A stretch of 64,000 nucleotides of DNA. It comes from Procambarus clarkii. Lineage: Eukaryota; Arthropoda; Malacostraca; Decapoda; Cambaridae. Made by a program: the position numbers and the translations under genes. The stretch is from positions 6,631,200 through 6,695,199 of the forward strand of contig NC_091228.1 of assembly GCF_040958095.1 (NCBI RefSeq). The letters run 5' to 3'. The notes below the pieces were generated by a model. It saw only the letters and a program-made list of their open reading frames with translations. It had not been told where the DNA came from and did no database searches. Positions 22,855-34,299 of this stretch are shown one piece after another (the stretch's first letter is position 1; every line of letters starts with the position of its first letter).

Positions 22855-23460
22855 GGCCCCACAGGACTAGCAACACTGCAAGCTACACATGACAGGACCG
22901 AACGCGTCGAAACTTTTATAATGCCGAAAAAATTTGCAGGGGTATGGCAGGCGAGGAGTCACAATAACGTGGCTAAAGTATGTTGCCCAGACCACACACT
23001 AGAAGGGTGAAGGGACGACGACGTTTCGGTCCGTCCTGGACCATTCTCAAGTCGATTGTGTATAGATTGCAGGGGTATTGATGTAGAAAACTTCGTTAAC
23101 CATGTGATGATTTTGGGGCTCAATGTCCCCTCGGCCCGGTCCCCGACCTCCTACTGAGGGGGGGAGGGGGTTAAAAGGTCAGATGTAAAACAAATAGCGA
23201 TCAATGGTTCCCAGCTCGACAAGCCACAATGTAGGAGAGAAAACGGATTTTTGTTTACCCTTTGGGTTATAAGGTCGTGGAACCGCCTACCCGTCGAAGG
23301 TGTAAATGCCAATACACTGATAAATTTCTAGATCCAGCCCGTTAAAACCACCAGAACAAACAAGGGGTGACCTTTAACAAGCCGTTGACTTCATATCTTT
23401 GTCGTGGCCACTAGAAAGAGAGATCGAGTAGCCCTTAGATAAATTTCTAATCTAGTGGAA
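22855..23460 (+). mobile_element. LINE-E 3' fragment interrupted by hairpin half copy and SINE piece
   Basis: ACAGGACTAGCAACACTGCA at the start and TAAACCTTTGG-like region (GTCGTGGAACCGCCTACCCG) plus AACAAGCCGTTGACTTC at the end match other LINE-E copies. Broken by insertions at 22946-23066 and about 23100-23160. Confidence 0.75.
22946..23066 (-). mobile_element. Hairpin element copy 4, half copy
   Basis: Only the long arm is present, ending at the hinge CTCAAGTCGATTGTG. It interrupts a LINE-E fragment and is flanked by exact TTGCAGGGGTAT at 22934-22945 and 23067-23078. Uninterrupted LINE-E relatives (near 28470 and 47350) have this segment once, so a target duplication is supported by paralogous empty sites. 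Confidence 0.9.
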
Positions 23461-23499
23461 TTTCTCCTCAAGAGATTTTTTGACTAGGAGTTTCAGGTG

Positions 23500-23700
23500 G
23501 TAGGGAAGGGAATTTTCAGGGGACAGCGTCAAACCATTACGGCTATATAGCACTGGGAAGGGGTCAGGATAAGGATGTGGGATGGGACGGGGGGGAAGGA
23601 ATGGTGCCCAACCACTTGTGGACGGTCGGGGACTGAACGCCGACCTATATGAAGCGAGACCGTCGCTCTACCGTCCAGCCCAAGTGGTGGTTGGACTGTT
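23500..23700 (-). mobile_element. SINE-D, full tRNA-derived copy
   Basis: On the minus strand: GGGCTGGACGGTAGAGCGAC (A box), GGCGTTCAGTCCCCGACC (B box), AGTGGTTGGGCACCATTCC, and the body ending near TTTCCCCTGAAAATTCCC-like sequence. Confidence 0.82.
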
Positions 23701-24924
23701 TCAGGTGGAAGACACAGTTCATTACGATTTTGGATCGAATACCATTTACACCTGAAGCTTTCAATTCCTTTAATTTCTTAATTTAGATTCCTGATTGTTT
23801 CTCTCGTTGTAGGAATAGTCATTAATTCATTCTCTTCACCTGCTTCAAAAAATTGTGTGGGTATTGGTCGTAATCTTTCTAGTGAGAACATGAATAATGT
23901 AATATATTCATTCAGAATATTGGCTGCCATTTTTTAAATTGTCAATTATAACTTGTTTAATTTACCACTAATGGGATCTCTGTTAAAGCGACTCCACAAT
24001 AAACACTCAAAGCCTATAAATTATACTGATTTAGTTGTATACTCGAAATAATAATAATAATATTTGGTTCATGAAATATACTATAAAGGAACATGTTACA
24101 TAAATTTAAATTTTAAATTTTGCCTCGAGGGGCGAGTTTATTGGGCAGCGCCACTCATCTTGTGAGTGGACATACCGCCATAGCAGCAATCACAACACTC
24201 CCCAATAGGAGGAAAACCCGCTGGGTTGTTCATCCTGTCACTTGTACCTAGACACAGCTGGGACTTGCTTAACTGTCTCAAGTAAACATGTGTAACTACT
24301 GAGCAATCAAATAGGATTAAAAAATGACCTAAAGAATAGTTGTTCAACGTCATCGCTGCTCAAAAAATTATGAGGATACCTATAGCCAATGTGATGAGTG
24401 TGTCGAATAGAGTAGGCTGTGTCAAGCACCTTAACTCCTCCTTAACCAGCACCTTAACACCTCCTTAACCTTATCCAACACCTTAACCAGACTCCTGTGG
24501 AAGGAATAAGTAGGGGTGTTGTGGGGTGACAATTGAGGAGTCTTATGGAGTCCCAAGAATGAGGGGGTAAGTCCCATGGGTAGGAATCAGGGGGGAAGGG
24601 GGGAACTTGAGGAGGGAAAGAATAGGGAGATCAGTGGTGAGAGTCCTGCAAAATAATATACGAGAAGGGAAGGCTTGGTAAAGCCTTCTTATAAAGAAGG
24701 AGGGAAAGTCTTCCTTCTTACTTATAAAGGTAAGAAGGGAAGGCTTGTATAACTTTAGTAAAAGGTATTCGCATTAGGAGTATTTGAAGTCCACCACAAG
24801 CTCAACATAACCCGTGCTACATAGAGTTCTTATTAGGAGTAGCTAAATCTAAAGCAAAAAACAACAGGAGTATTTGGAGCTTCCTTGAGCAACTAAAGTT
24901 AAATTTTTGATGCTTGGATGAAAT
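23701..24924. other. Intergenic, nothing recognised
   Basis: Mostly AT-rich DNA. A short run of CACCTTAACACCTCCTTAAC units is at 24425-24490, purine-rich sequence at 24480-24640, and a block at 24120-24200 that resembles the I-like LINE tail. 25346-26003, upstream of TPMT, shows no clear promoter motif. Confidence 0.5.
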
Positions 24925-25118
24925 ATGAGACCACTTGGGCTGGACGATATAGAGCGACGGTCTTGCTTCATGCAAAAATTGGTGTTCAATCCCCTCGACC
25001 GTCCACAAGTGGTTGGGCACCATTCCTTCCCCCCCGTCCCATCCCAAATCCTTATCCTGACCTCTTCCCAGTGCTATATAGTCGTAATAGTGTAGAGCTT
25101 TCCCCTGAATTACCTTCC
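24925..25118 (+). mobile_element. SINE-D, full copy
   Basis: GGGCTGGACGATATAGAGCG, GTGTTCAATCCCCTCGACC, CACAAGTGGTTGGGCACC and CAGTGCTATATAGTCGTAAT match the 23.5-kb copy in the opposite orientation. Confidence 0.82.
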
Positions 25119-25119
25119 C

Positions 25120-25262
25120 TTCTTTACGAAACTAAGTTTTAAAATCCAACTAGAAAAGATCATCAAGGAAAATGGGGGCAGGGGGACCTTCGACAAGCCG
25201 CCAGCTTCCTGTCCTCCCCAGGCCACTATTGTTAGTGGCACTCAAGTAAATTCAGGAACGTG
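25120..25262 (+). mobile_element. LINE-E terminal fragment
   Basis: AAAATCCAACTAGAAAAGAT, GACAAGCCGCCAGCTTCCTG and CACTATTGTTAGTGGCAC; only the last 140 bp. Confidence 0.75.
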
Positions 25263-26003
25263 GGGCACTGGGGCTCTCACTAATACTCACTATGTACTCC
25301 CATAGTTGTGCTTGCGCGGGTTGAGCTTTGGCTCTTTGGTTCCAGCATGTGTAGCATGACAAAGGAACGCATCGCTGAGACATGCAGACTGGTTTTTCTA
25401 TATGCATATACTTAATAAAAGGGTCAGGATCATGTTATTGTGAATCCCATCACATTGGGCTGCAAGAACATAAATTAATGCCCTTGTGAAGCTTGCAGTA
25501 AATGAAGGCAATGATGAACAGTAGAGAACGGCTGCTAGCGCACAAGTACAATAGCGTACGTGTTACTTCTGATGTCATTTTTGTTAATTAACATTAAATA
25601 TTCGACGTTGATCTTTAATACAAATTGTTAATATGCTCCGTTAATTGTTATACTCCATAATAGGAGCATAACCCCAAAACCGGCCACTGTCATGTGCTTT
25701 GTGCGTTCCATCATGTTTGTGGTCGTTGGGATGCGTTTAATGTTTGTTCTTACGAAGCCCAGAATTATGTCTATCACATCACTTAACTGCACTTAATGAA
25801 TGCCTGTAAAGTAGAGACGATTTTAGCTGTTAATATAGCCTTATATTGTGGTTTTAATTGTAACCGATCATTTGTAAACGGAACGTACAAATCTGGTGTT
25901 CGAAATGGGCAAAATATATGTATGTTCGATCCGTCTTGTATACCAAGTGACGTAGTCCGGATTAAAGTCCGTGACAGGTGTAGGGACCCGTCCACGCCTC
26001 ACT

Positions 26004-29000
26004 ATGGGCACGGCCGACCGTCTCGCGAAATGGACAGAGAGGTGGACGGAGGGCAACACCAAATGGCACATCAGGGATGTCAACTACTCCTTAGTACACC
26101 ACGGCGCCTTACTGCTGCCTTCAGGTCCCCGGCGGGTCCTGGTGCCCCTCTGTGGCAAGACTGTCGACCTCCGGTGGTAAGTATGGCCCCCAGGAGGCGT
26201 GTGTCTTGTTAGACGGGCTCCCAGGAGGCCAGTGTCTCGAGAGGGACGGCCCCCGTCTCGAGAGAGGGTCGGCCCCGTCTCGAGAGAGGGTCGGCCCCCG
26301 TTTCGAGAGGGTCGGCCCCGAGAGTCGGCCCTGTCTCGAGAGGGTCGGTCCCGTCTCGAGAGGGTCGGCGCCGTCTCGAGAGGGTCGGCGCCGTCTCGAG
26401 AGGGTCGGCGCCGTCTCGAGAGGGTCGGCGCCGTCTCGAGAGGGCTGGCCCTGGCTCGAGAGGGTCGGCCCCCGTCTCGAGAGGGCCGGCCCCCGTCTCG
26501 AGAGAGGGTCGGCCCCGTCTCGAGAGAGGGTCGGCCCCGTCTCGAGAGAGGGTCGGCCCCGTCTCGAGAGGGGGTCGGCCCCGTCTCGAGAGGGGGTCGG
26601 CCCCGTCTCGAGAGAGGGCCGGCCCCCGTCTCGAGAGGGCTGGCCCCCGTCTCGAGAGGGTCGGCCCCCATCTTCTTGCAGATCCTTGTCCTTGTGTCAT
26701 TTCTTATTGTCAGTGTTATATAATCATACTGGTTTAATTAATGCTTTCTCCTGATAATAACCTTGCCTCGCTTCATGTAACTGGGTACAGGGCATTTTGC
26801 GAGTTGTCTTACTCGCCCTCGTGAGACATTTTACTGACTTACAAATGTGACTTACAAATTGCACTAACGTTGAGTTTCTGTAAGAGACGCTTAATAATTT
26901 TCCCTGGCTTTATTATGTGGCTTATTTTTTTGCCATTACTAATTTCTTCTGATTCTTGTAATATTTATTGATTGCAGGTTTTATGATGAAGGACATACAG
27001 TTGTTGGAATTGAAGCTGTCGAAAAGGGAGTTTTGGAATTTTTTTCCGAGCAGCATCTAGACTATACTACTGAAAATTTGGGTTGGGCAAAACATTTTAA
27101 GGTTTGTATAGGCTTCTTTCTCCACTCACGATTAGGAGTCCTGGGTTCAGTTCCCAGGTGGGACAGAAGTGGTTGGGCATGTTTTCCTTCACTTGGTGCC
27201 TCTACTCACCTAGCAGTAAATGGGTAATTGGCTATTATAGACAGCTGTTTTACAATATAATACAATACAATTTTATTTAGGTAAGGTATATACATACAAT
27301 AAATATTTACAAGGATTGTTTGACTTATAGGTATAGCTAGTACATACAATGCCTAAAGCCACTATTACGCAAAGCGTTTCGGGCATGATAAACTTAAATA
27401 ACAAGCTTAATACTAATTGAGCATAATGAGTAGAATGAAAACAAGAAATGAAAACATAGATGAAAAAGCAGCACAAATACAATTATGTCGACAAACAGCG
27501 CTCTTTAAAGAAAAAAACAGACATTGGTTGACAATAGAAGGGTAAGGTAGGTTACAGGGAATTGCAGGGAGTTACAGGGTTTTGGGGTTGCATCCTGGTA
27601 TCTATTGACCATCCAACCCTATTTGGGAGGGGGAGGGACCATTTACTTATCGTATTTTATTTTGCTTTATTTTTGTAACACATGTATGGATAACTGTGAA
27701 AGTATCATAAAAATGCAGTACTGTACTTGGGTATAACGTTAATATCTTCTGGAGCATTAGTTTTATGACTTATTTTGTATCTCCACAGACGAAGGACAAC
27801 AGGCTACACATGTACTGCTGCGACGTCATGAAAGTAGATGTAACACACTTGGGCAAGTTTGATGCTGTGTGGGACAGAGGTTCACTTGTTGCTTTATATG
27901 AAGAAGACAGAAAAAGGTAACCCCTTTATGGTTTTGTTTCCTTTTGTTAATCACTAGAATTCTTCACACTAAAGTCTTTGACCCCAAATTTGAAAGTGGC
28001 TTTTACAGAAAGGTTGACAGGAATATTAACAATGCATTTGGAGCGGGTATATTATTGGGATAATCTACTCGCTACAAGTGGTTAAAGTTTAGTTAAAAGA
28101 AAAAAAAAGGTTTAATATAGTGAAATACAGTACTACTTTCTGAACCAGTATCTCGTATGCTTTCTTGAGCAAGGGAGTGATTGGGACCACCAAACCAGTG
28201 GCCCCCATACCTGAATCATTTGATCTTCTCTCGAGGTCTGAAAAGGGTCTTTGGTAATCATTTTTTTTTTCAGAAGTAAATGCTGGGGGATGGGAGACAA
28301 TGGTAAGCTTATCTTGAGCATTGCTAGGGGGACCAGTCTAGTACCCTGGGACTAATATAAGAAATGTAAGTTCTTTGAGTACTAGGAATGCTTGAGGGCC
28401 ACAGGACTAATAGCACTGCAAGCTAGACATGAAAAGGTTGATTTCATATTAAACGTTTTAAAATGCTGAACAATTTGGGGGATATTGATCTAGACTAATT
28501 CTTTAAAAGGTAAAATGTAACTTATACAAGGACCAACAGCTTCAAGCTTAGCAAGCCACAATGTAGGACAAAATAAGAGATGCTTTTTCTCCCATATGGT
28601 TATAAACCTTTGGAACTACCTGCCCTTTGAAGCTGTAAATACCTAAACATTGCTGCAATTAAAAATCCAGCTGGATATAACTGTCGGGAAAATGGAGGAC
28701 TTTTGTCAAGCTACAAGTTTCCTTCCCTCGTTGCCTTATGCGTTTGTGTTCTCGTATTGTTCATTTTGTTCTCGTATTGTTCAAATTTTGTTCATATATT
28801 ATTCTTGCTTTTGAAACAATAATATCGTATTGGTGTATTTAAACTAAGACAAATACTCATTTTAAATATGTTACCAACACCATGAAACATTGCAGTTTTA
28901 ATTTTTCTCTGAATTACAATCCTCCTTGAGTGCCCCTTTATGAAAAATTATCATCAGAAAGAATAATTAGAATAATTAACTCGGGCTGTATAACAGTTTG

Positions 29001-31566
29001 GTCTTCAATATGGCATTTATTGATCTAATTATAACGAGTAATTTTTTTAATTTTGCAGTTATGCCCAGATAATAAAATCACTTCTGGCACCAGATTTTCG
29101 CTACTTGCTGAATGTTACTCAGTATACACCAAATGAACGCTTTAGTGGACCTCCTGGGAATGTTCCAACTGAACTCGTGGAGCAGCTTTATGGTATGTGT
29201 AAGAAAGTGCAAAGTTTCCTACCTTTCCTCATAGTTCTCTTTATATTAGTAGGGAAATGTTTGAACCCCACTAGCTGATGAGTTAGTGCTTGCTTGGTCA
29301 ATCACATGGCTTAGCTTTCATGTAGTTTGCCATGTAATTGAGAAATGTAGTAACATTTTTAATATCCAAATTATATTGTTCCAGACCAAATCCGAATTTA
29401 CAGGGATTCTATATTTCTGTATTTATTTGTCAGTCACCAAATTTTCCAGATTTTACTTATAATTATTGAGGTGATACACATTTCAGAATATGCAAACATA
29501 CAAGTAATATACAAATACAATAATGATTTGTGTTATAAAATAATTATGCATTAACAATACAAAATGTTGGTCTACTCACTTTTTTTTGTTGAACATTCTA
29601 GTGTTGATAACCCAGAAGCAGCAAAATGCAGTTATATCACACTTTTTTTTCAGGAACAGGAAGCCTGTGTAGTTTTGAAAGTACTTCAGGCTTGTATCTA
29701 GGTTCCTTCTGCCTCCCCATCTCCCATCCAAGGTAGAACGACTAACACTTCCCAGGATGGAACCCCAATTGCCTAATTCCTTGGTACTTATTTACTGCTA
29801 GGTGAAGACAGGCATTACATCAACTGCTCCTGCTGTTCTGTCCTTTCTGAATGCTATCCTGGGAGATGGAGTTTCTCTTCAATAATGTCCTCTCGTCCCT
29901 ATGTTTCATTGATGCCTATGATGTCGGTATTCTCAGCCTCAGCACACAGTGCATTAAATTTATTTACTAGGCTTATGACATTTGTGTATAAGCAATTTAA
30001 CCCCTGCACTGCGCACCTGGTTTCGGCAAAAACTTCTTGGGGCAATTGTCAAGGACATATTCTAGTTGTTTACATAAATATTCAGGTAAATTTAATGTCA
30101 AAATGCTTCCAAACTCTACTATTTTCATTTAAAAACACAGAGTAATGAAAACATTAAAAAACATTAAAATATAGCCTAATTAAAAAAAAAAATAGCACAA
30201 CTCTCAGAGCGCCTAAAGGCGCTTTGCGCAGTGCAGGGGTTAAACTCCTAATGTTGTTTCTAGGGAAGCTGAAGGATTCCTCCTTCATTCTGCACATTAC
30301 TATTCTGTGCATTGTCATTCTGGTTGTGTGCCTGCTTGTTGTCCGAGATATACAGTAAAGGGTTAGTTCTGCCTGGCTAAGTGAAGAACAACATCCTTTC
30401 CTCCATCTCCTGATCTTTAGCTTTGCATACCTGGAGAGGGTTTTGAGAGTTCTACTCCCCGAGCCCGGCCTGAGGGCAGGCATACTTTATATTATTTGTT
30501 TATTAACAAAGCTAATCGGTTAATTACAAGAGTTTTACAGTTAATTTATCGAATTCCTGTTTGGCAACCATGATAATTATATTAAACAGTTTTCACATAC
30601 TGTATTCCTATATAGGAAATGGGTATAAAAACCACTCGAGTACTTGCATGAATTATCCAGACGCCTGGTATGTGCCATAAGGTTTTCGGTAGTATAATTG
30701 AATTTGTTCTCGACTCGCAGTTGGGAATGGTGCGCATCCCTGGTAGGACAAAAATGGCTGGGCACATTTCTTTTCACCGAATGCCTCTGTTCACAGAGCA
30801 GTAGATACCCGTGAGTTGGGTAACTGTTGTGGGGGTTGCATCCTGGGAAGGGTCAGTAGTTTGACCCGGTGTGGGAGGGGAACGGCTTGAATCGAGTAAT
30901 GTATATACATGAACAGGCTGCCTGTCCCCTGACAAAATTTAAGCAAATTACTGTATTATAATTCCAAACACCTCATTTTTGTAGTTAATACCTCTGCAGG
31001 AGTTGTTTGTTCAACATCCATTTTTGTGTTTTATAGAATGTTTCCTTTCTATTCCATCATAAATTTTCCAATAAACTTGTAATTTTAGTCCACCATAAAT
31101 GTTAGCTGTAAATATTCAATAACTAGCAATTGTACCCTAAGGAAATTGAATCTTGTAAATATGTACAGTATAAGTCATTGGCATTAAATTTTATGTACTG
31201 GTTTGCTTGTAAGTAATTTATCTATTGTAGCTATACTCTTGAGAAATTCTCACATTCTTTAGTTTTTAATCACAAATGGCATTACAGTTTCAATAACAAT
31301 CTTCAGATGCATCTGCCAAGTGTGTGGATTTATTTCAAAAGTTTAAAAATATATATATATTTAGTTACAGGTACTGTACTTGAGTTATGTGTCAGAATTA
31401 AGGTATTAAAAATTCCTCTTCCACTAACATTTATGCTTTTTCAGGTGATACATGCAAGTTGGAGCTATTGGAAACTGTCAATTGGCCTTCAGACGATGAT
31501 CGAATATGTAAGTGGGGCTTGACATACATGGTTGAAGTTGTGCTTTTGCTCACTCCAAAGAGTTAA
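26004..31566 (+). CDS. TPMT: Thiopurine S-methyltransferase, complete
   Basis: SAM-dependent methyltransferase of the TPMT family; cytosolic, methylates thiol or related small-molecule substrates (the natural substrate in arthropods is unknown). Exons 26004-26176, 26978-27101, 27789-27916, 29059-29192 and 31445-31566 join in phase with GT-AG junctions to give 226 aa (human TPMT has 245). The N-terminal WxxRW region is at residues 10-14 and WHIRDVN at 21-27. The SAM-binding segment LVPLCGKTVDLRW (46-58) is followed by GHTVVGIE with the acidic E70. Exon 3 has FDAVWDRGSLVAL and exon 4 KSLLAPDFRYLLNVTQY, both family hallmarks. The ATG at 26004 is the first in-frame methionine before the conserved W10. 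Introns hold a 20-bp minisatellite (intron 1), SINE and LINE pieces (introns 2-3) and a piggyBac-type MITE (intron 4). No break is seen. Confidence 0.96.
26215..26668. repeat. TPMT: 20-bp GC-rich minisatellite in TPMT intron 1
   Basis: About 21 units of GTCTCGAGAGGGTCGGCCCC, each with a CTCGAG core. It begins 38 bp after the exon 1 donor. Open frames on several strands are artefacts. A diverged SINE-D end follows (26668-26755). Confidence 0.93.
27125..27245 (+). mobile_element. SINE-B copy
   Basis: B box-like GGGTTCAGTTCCCAGG followed by GTTGGGCATGTTTTCCTTCA and CACCTAGCAGTAAATGGG. It begins about 25 bp after the exon 2 donor of TPMT. Confidence 0.75.
27256..27400 (-). mobile_element. LINE tail fragment in TPMT intron 2
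   Basis: ATTTTATTTAGGTAAGGTAT start, then TAAAGCCACTATTACGCAAA and GCGTTTCGGGCATG, complement of the shared tail. Confidence 0.7.
27998..28066 (+). repeat. Dispersed 65-bp repeat, copy 1
   Basis: AAAGGTTGACAGGAATATTA to GGGATAATCTACTCGCTAC in TPMT intron 3 matches the complement of 43495-43561 almost exactly. Confidence 0.85.
28375..28725 (+). mobile_element. LINE-E fragment in TPMT intron 3
   Basis: GAGGGCCACAGGACTAATAG, TGAACAATTTGGGGGATATT and TGGAACTACCTGCCCTTTGA follow the LINE-E C-terminal end. Decayed, and useful as an uninterrupted comparison for the 22.9-kb copy. Confidence 0.78.
29700..29830 (-). mobile_element. SINE-B fragment
   Basis: Minus-strand body (TTCCCAGGATGGAACCCC, TACTTATTTACTGCTAGGTG) in TPMT intron 4. 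Confidence 0.6.
29830..30485 (-). mobile_element. LINE 5' fragment with endonuclease start, interrupted
   Basis: On the minus strand the piece reads ALCAEAENTDIIGINET, the start of a LINE apurinic-type endonuclease. The MITE at 30001-30239 splits it. Upstream (30244-30485) continues the LINE leader region. It carries stops. Confidence 0.65.
30001..30239. mobile_element. piggyBac-type MITE in TPMT intron 4
   Basis: A 239-bp element with perfect 15-bp terminal inverted repeats CCCCTGCACTGCGCA and TTAA at both edges (29997-30000 and 30240-30243), the piggyBac target site. No coding capacity. It interrupts a LINE endonuclease fragment. Confidence 0.88.
30715..30900 (+). mobile_element. SINE-B copy
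   Basis: GCATCCCTGGTAGGACAAAA, GAATGCCTCTGTTCACAGAG and GGGGTTGCATCCTGGGAAGG mark a SINE-B body. TPMT intron 4. Confidence 0.7.
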
Positions 31567-31629
31567 CTTTTGTTGGACTTCTGATCTGTACAAAAATTGA
31601 CATGATTTTGTTGGGCTATTGTTCATTAT

Positions 31630-31669
31630 ACTGCCATATCACCTCTTGGATGATATGGCAGTATACTTT
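31630..31669 (+). repeat. Perfect hairpin in the TPMT 3' region
   Basis: A 15-nt stem, TATACTGCCATATCA, and its exact complement are separated by about 9 nt, around 65 bp after the TPMT stop and before both candidate polyadenylation signals. It would lie in the 3' UTR. A second small inverted repeat, CCACAAGATTTTGTGG, follows at once. No known element is recognised. Confidence 0.7.
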
Positions 31670-31736
31670 CCACAAGATTTTGTGGAAGTTTGTTGTGTAC
31701 AAAGTATATTGAATAGCATATAAACCTCACTAAACT

Positions 31737-31842
31737 AATAAACAGACATAATGTTTATAATTAAGATGTCTGGAACTGAACAAGATGCAGAAATTCCTCG
31801 GGTATTCCTTCAGTGTTTGATAAATGATCTATAGTGAATAAA
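31737..31842 (+). promoter_or_regulatory. TPMT: Candidate polyadenylation signals of TPMT
   Basis: Two exact AATAAA hexamers lie 171 and 271 bp after the TPMT stop codon, at 31737-31742 and 31837-31842. Either could define the 3' end. Position and sequence are direct observations; use as signals is inference. Confidence 0.5.
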
Positions 31843-32087
31843 GCTTAGGAAAAAGTATAATAAATGGTTTGTTTCACTAACAATTTGTCCATTCCATTTG
31901 TAATGTACTAGTGGCAAGAAAGTTTAATTTCTGATTTAGCATTTACAAGCAGTTGAACTCTGTACCAAGTATACTTTCATATTTTAAATATGCACTTGAA
32001 AGTCAAAGTTAAGAAAGTTGCAGTTCCAAATATGGCTTGGATATTGCACTTTATCTTTGCAGTTACACATTAATTTTATTTCTGAAC

Positions 32088-32336
32088 CATGTCCAGTTGG
32101 CCAAGTGGACAGCACACTGGACTTGTGATCCTGTGGTCCTGGGTTCGATTCCAGGCGCCGGCGAGAAACAATGGGCAGAGTTTCTTTCACCCTATGCCCC
32201 TGTTACCTAGCAGTAAAATAGGTACCTGGGTGTTAGTCAGCTGTCATGGGCTGCTTCCTGGGGGTGGAGGCCTGGTCGAGGACCGGACCGCGGGGACACT
32301 AAAGCCCCGAAATCATCTCAAGATAACCTCAAGATG
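32088..32336 (+). mobile_element. SINE-A copy 3
   Basis: Full copy with a slightly diverged A box (TTGGCCAAGTGGACAGCAC), intact B box and AAGATAACCTC tail. Downstream of TPMT. Confidence 0.9.
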
Positions 32337-33775
32337 TCTCATTTGGCTTCTTAAGGTAAATTCTGCTGTGCCCTTGGCCTGGAATATAACTTTCAGGCAG
32401 TGACATTTTGCCACCACCGCCTCGGGAAATATTTGTAAATAAGTTCTACAGGGTCATGAAAGGCTCTGGAAAGCAATATGATTAGGATAAATTTTCCCTC
32501 CTCGCTAACTGTCCCTTCAAGGATAAGCTATTCATGCATAGAATTAACTATTCACAGACAGAGGTAGATTTGCCTACAGCATGACAAATGCCATCTTTTT
32601 GCAGTATGAAGTGATTAAATATTGCATCCTGTACCTCGTGACAGGAATGATCGTTTAGGTAATCTTAAGTTAAAAATATTAATCTGGGGAGATCCAAGGC
32701 TCCATGGAAAATCTATATGATAGGGCATTTAAGATAAAAGTTGCTAATTAATGTGTCTCCTTTTTGCTAACCAGAGAAAGTCCAGTGTTAACTTTCCATT
32801 CACTTGGGCTCTAGGAGACTCGAACCACAGACCCCATGCATGTGAGGCCGAAGCTCTACCGACCGAGCTATTGCTAACCATGAATGGATCGTTTATTTCC
32901 ACGGAAGTATGGATTCCAGTGTTAACTGGGAAGTGTGTCTGTTTTGTATTCCAACATATAAGTTTGGTGTTAAATGTTCCGATTCGTCTAGACAACAGAC
33001 GAACCAGCCCCGCTAGTTATTCACTCGCACTCCGAGGACCCCATTCTCGATGCTCGTGTGCCATACATGGAACCTTCTCTGGGATTCGTGATGTGTCTAT
33101 GTCAAGAGTCATTACACCGACATCACAAGTAACCCCCCCCCAAACCTGGCGAGGTTGAGTGGTACGTTTTCTGGGTTTTCAGGCTTCTCGCCCTATGGGG
33201 GTGAGAACTTAAATTTAGTTTCTTATAGCCAAAAGACTTTCCTCTGAGGCACCATTGTGACTGCATCAGCAGGCAGCCAATGGCCATCCCCTTTGCTCTC
33301 ATCTTTGATATCTAGGATCCATCAAAGATCTTATCAAACAGTGCTATGTAACTTTTCTGGCGTGGCACTTTCCTTTGATCATCAAATATGCATTTTTAGT
33401 GATTTTTCCACTGACAAATGGGAAGAACACTCCCCTAAAAATGCAATAGACAAACTCAAAATTCCATCCTTAAAACAATATAAATTGCCCATGTTTATAT
33501 TGTTTCTACTGGTAGATAATTTTGTTACTACATAAACCCAAAATGGTATTTGTTAAATATTTTTTAACTATATGTAGACCCATTTATGGGGCCGAAATGA
33601 AAGTGCCACCGCGAAGGGTTAATGATGAAGTTATGGTACAAATGGCATTTGTATTAAATATAAATATTTTTCACAAGTGATTTACTGGTGAAGAGATAAG
33701 TAGTCAGTCACATGTGCTGTACAAGGACACGTGTATACACACACACAAAGAGCCAGGCCAGACCCAACCAAAGAG
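32337..33775. other. Intergenic between TPMT and the nuclease gene
   Basis: Apart from the tRNA-like remnant at 32795-32885 I see no gene or recognisable repeat. 31843-32087 and 34066-34300 are also empty. Confidence 0.5.
32795..32885 (-). mobile_element. Decayed tRNA-like sequence
   Basis: On the minus strand: AATAGCTCGGTCGGTAGAGC (D-arm-like) and GTGGTTCGAGTCTCCTAGAG. The acceptor and T stems do not pair well, so this is a SINE head or tRNA pseudogene rather than a tRNA gene. Confidence 0.55.
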
Positions 33776-33779
33776 CCAG

Positions 33780-34030
33780 AGCCGGTCGGCCGAGCGGACA
33801 GCACGCTGGACTTGTGATCCTGTGGTCCTGGGTTCGATCCCAGGCGCCGGCGAGAAACATTGGGCACAGTTTCTTTCACCCTATGCCCCTGTTACCTAGC
33901 AGTAAAATAGGTACCTGGGTGTTAGTCAGCTGTCACGGGCTGCTTCCTGGGGGTGGAGGCCTGGTCGAGGACCGGGCCGCGGGGACACTAAAAAGCCCCG
34001 AAATCATCTTAAGATAACTTAAGATAACCA
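33780..34030 (+). mobile_element. SINE-A copy 4
   Basis: Full copy with intact A and B boxes. CCAGAGC lies on both sides. It is followed by a short LINE-F end (CAGAGCTCAACCCCTGCAAG, 34029-34065). Confidence 0.9.
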
Positions 34031-34299
34031 GAGCTCAACCCCTGCAAGCACAACTAGGTAAGTACATGCATGTATATAAAATCTGCTTAAAAGTTAACAA
34101 AATAATATGCAAATATTTATATTTATAGTTAATTGCATACTGTCAAATATGTATATTTGCCGAGAAATTATCTGATGGAAGACGTTACTAATAGGTAAAT
34201 ACACGAGTTACTTAATTATTCATGAAGTACTACTTTAATTTAGCCAAGAAATTGCACAGTATTGAAAATAGAGTTTAAAAATTTATTACAGGAAATTCA

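Noticed and set aside
26084-26754. Overlapping frames of 160-200 residues rich in Arg, Gly and Pro
   Set aside because: They come from the 20-bp minisatellite in TPMT intron 1 and have no domain resemblance.
32795-32885. True tRNA gene
   Set aside because: D-arm and B box are present but acceptor and T stems do not pair; it fits a decayed SINE head. The same applies to heads at 11440-11520, 42523-42600 and 42780-42870.
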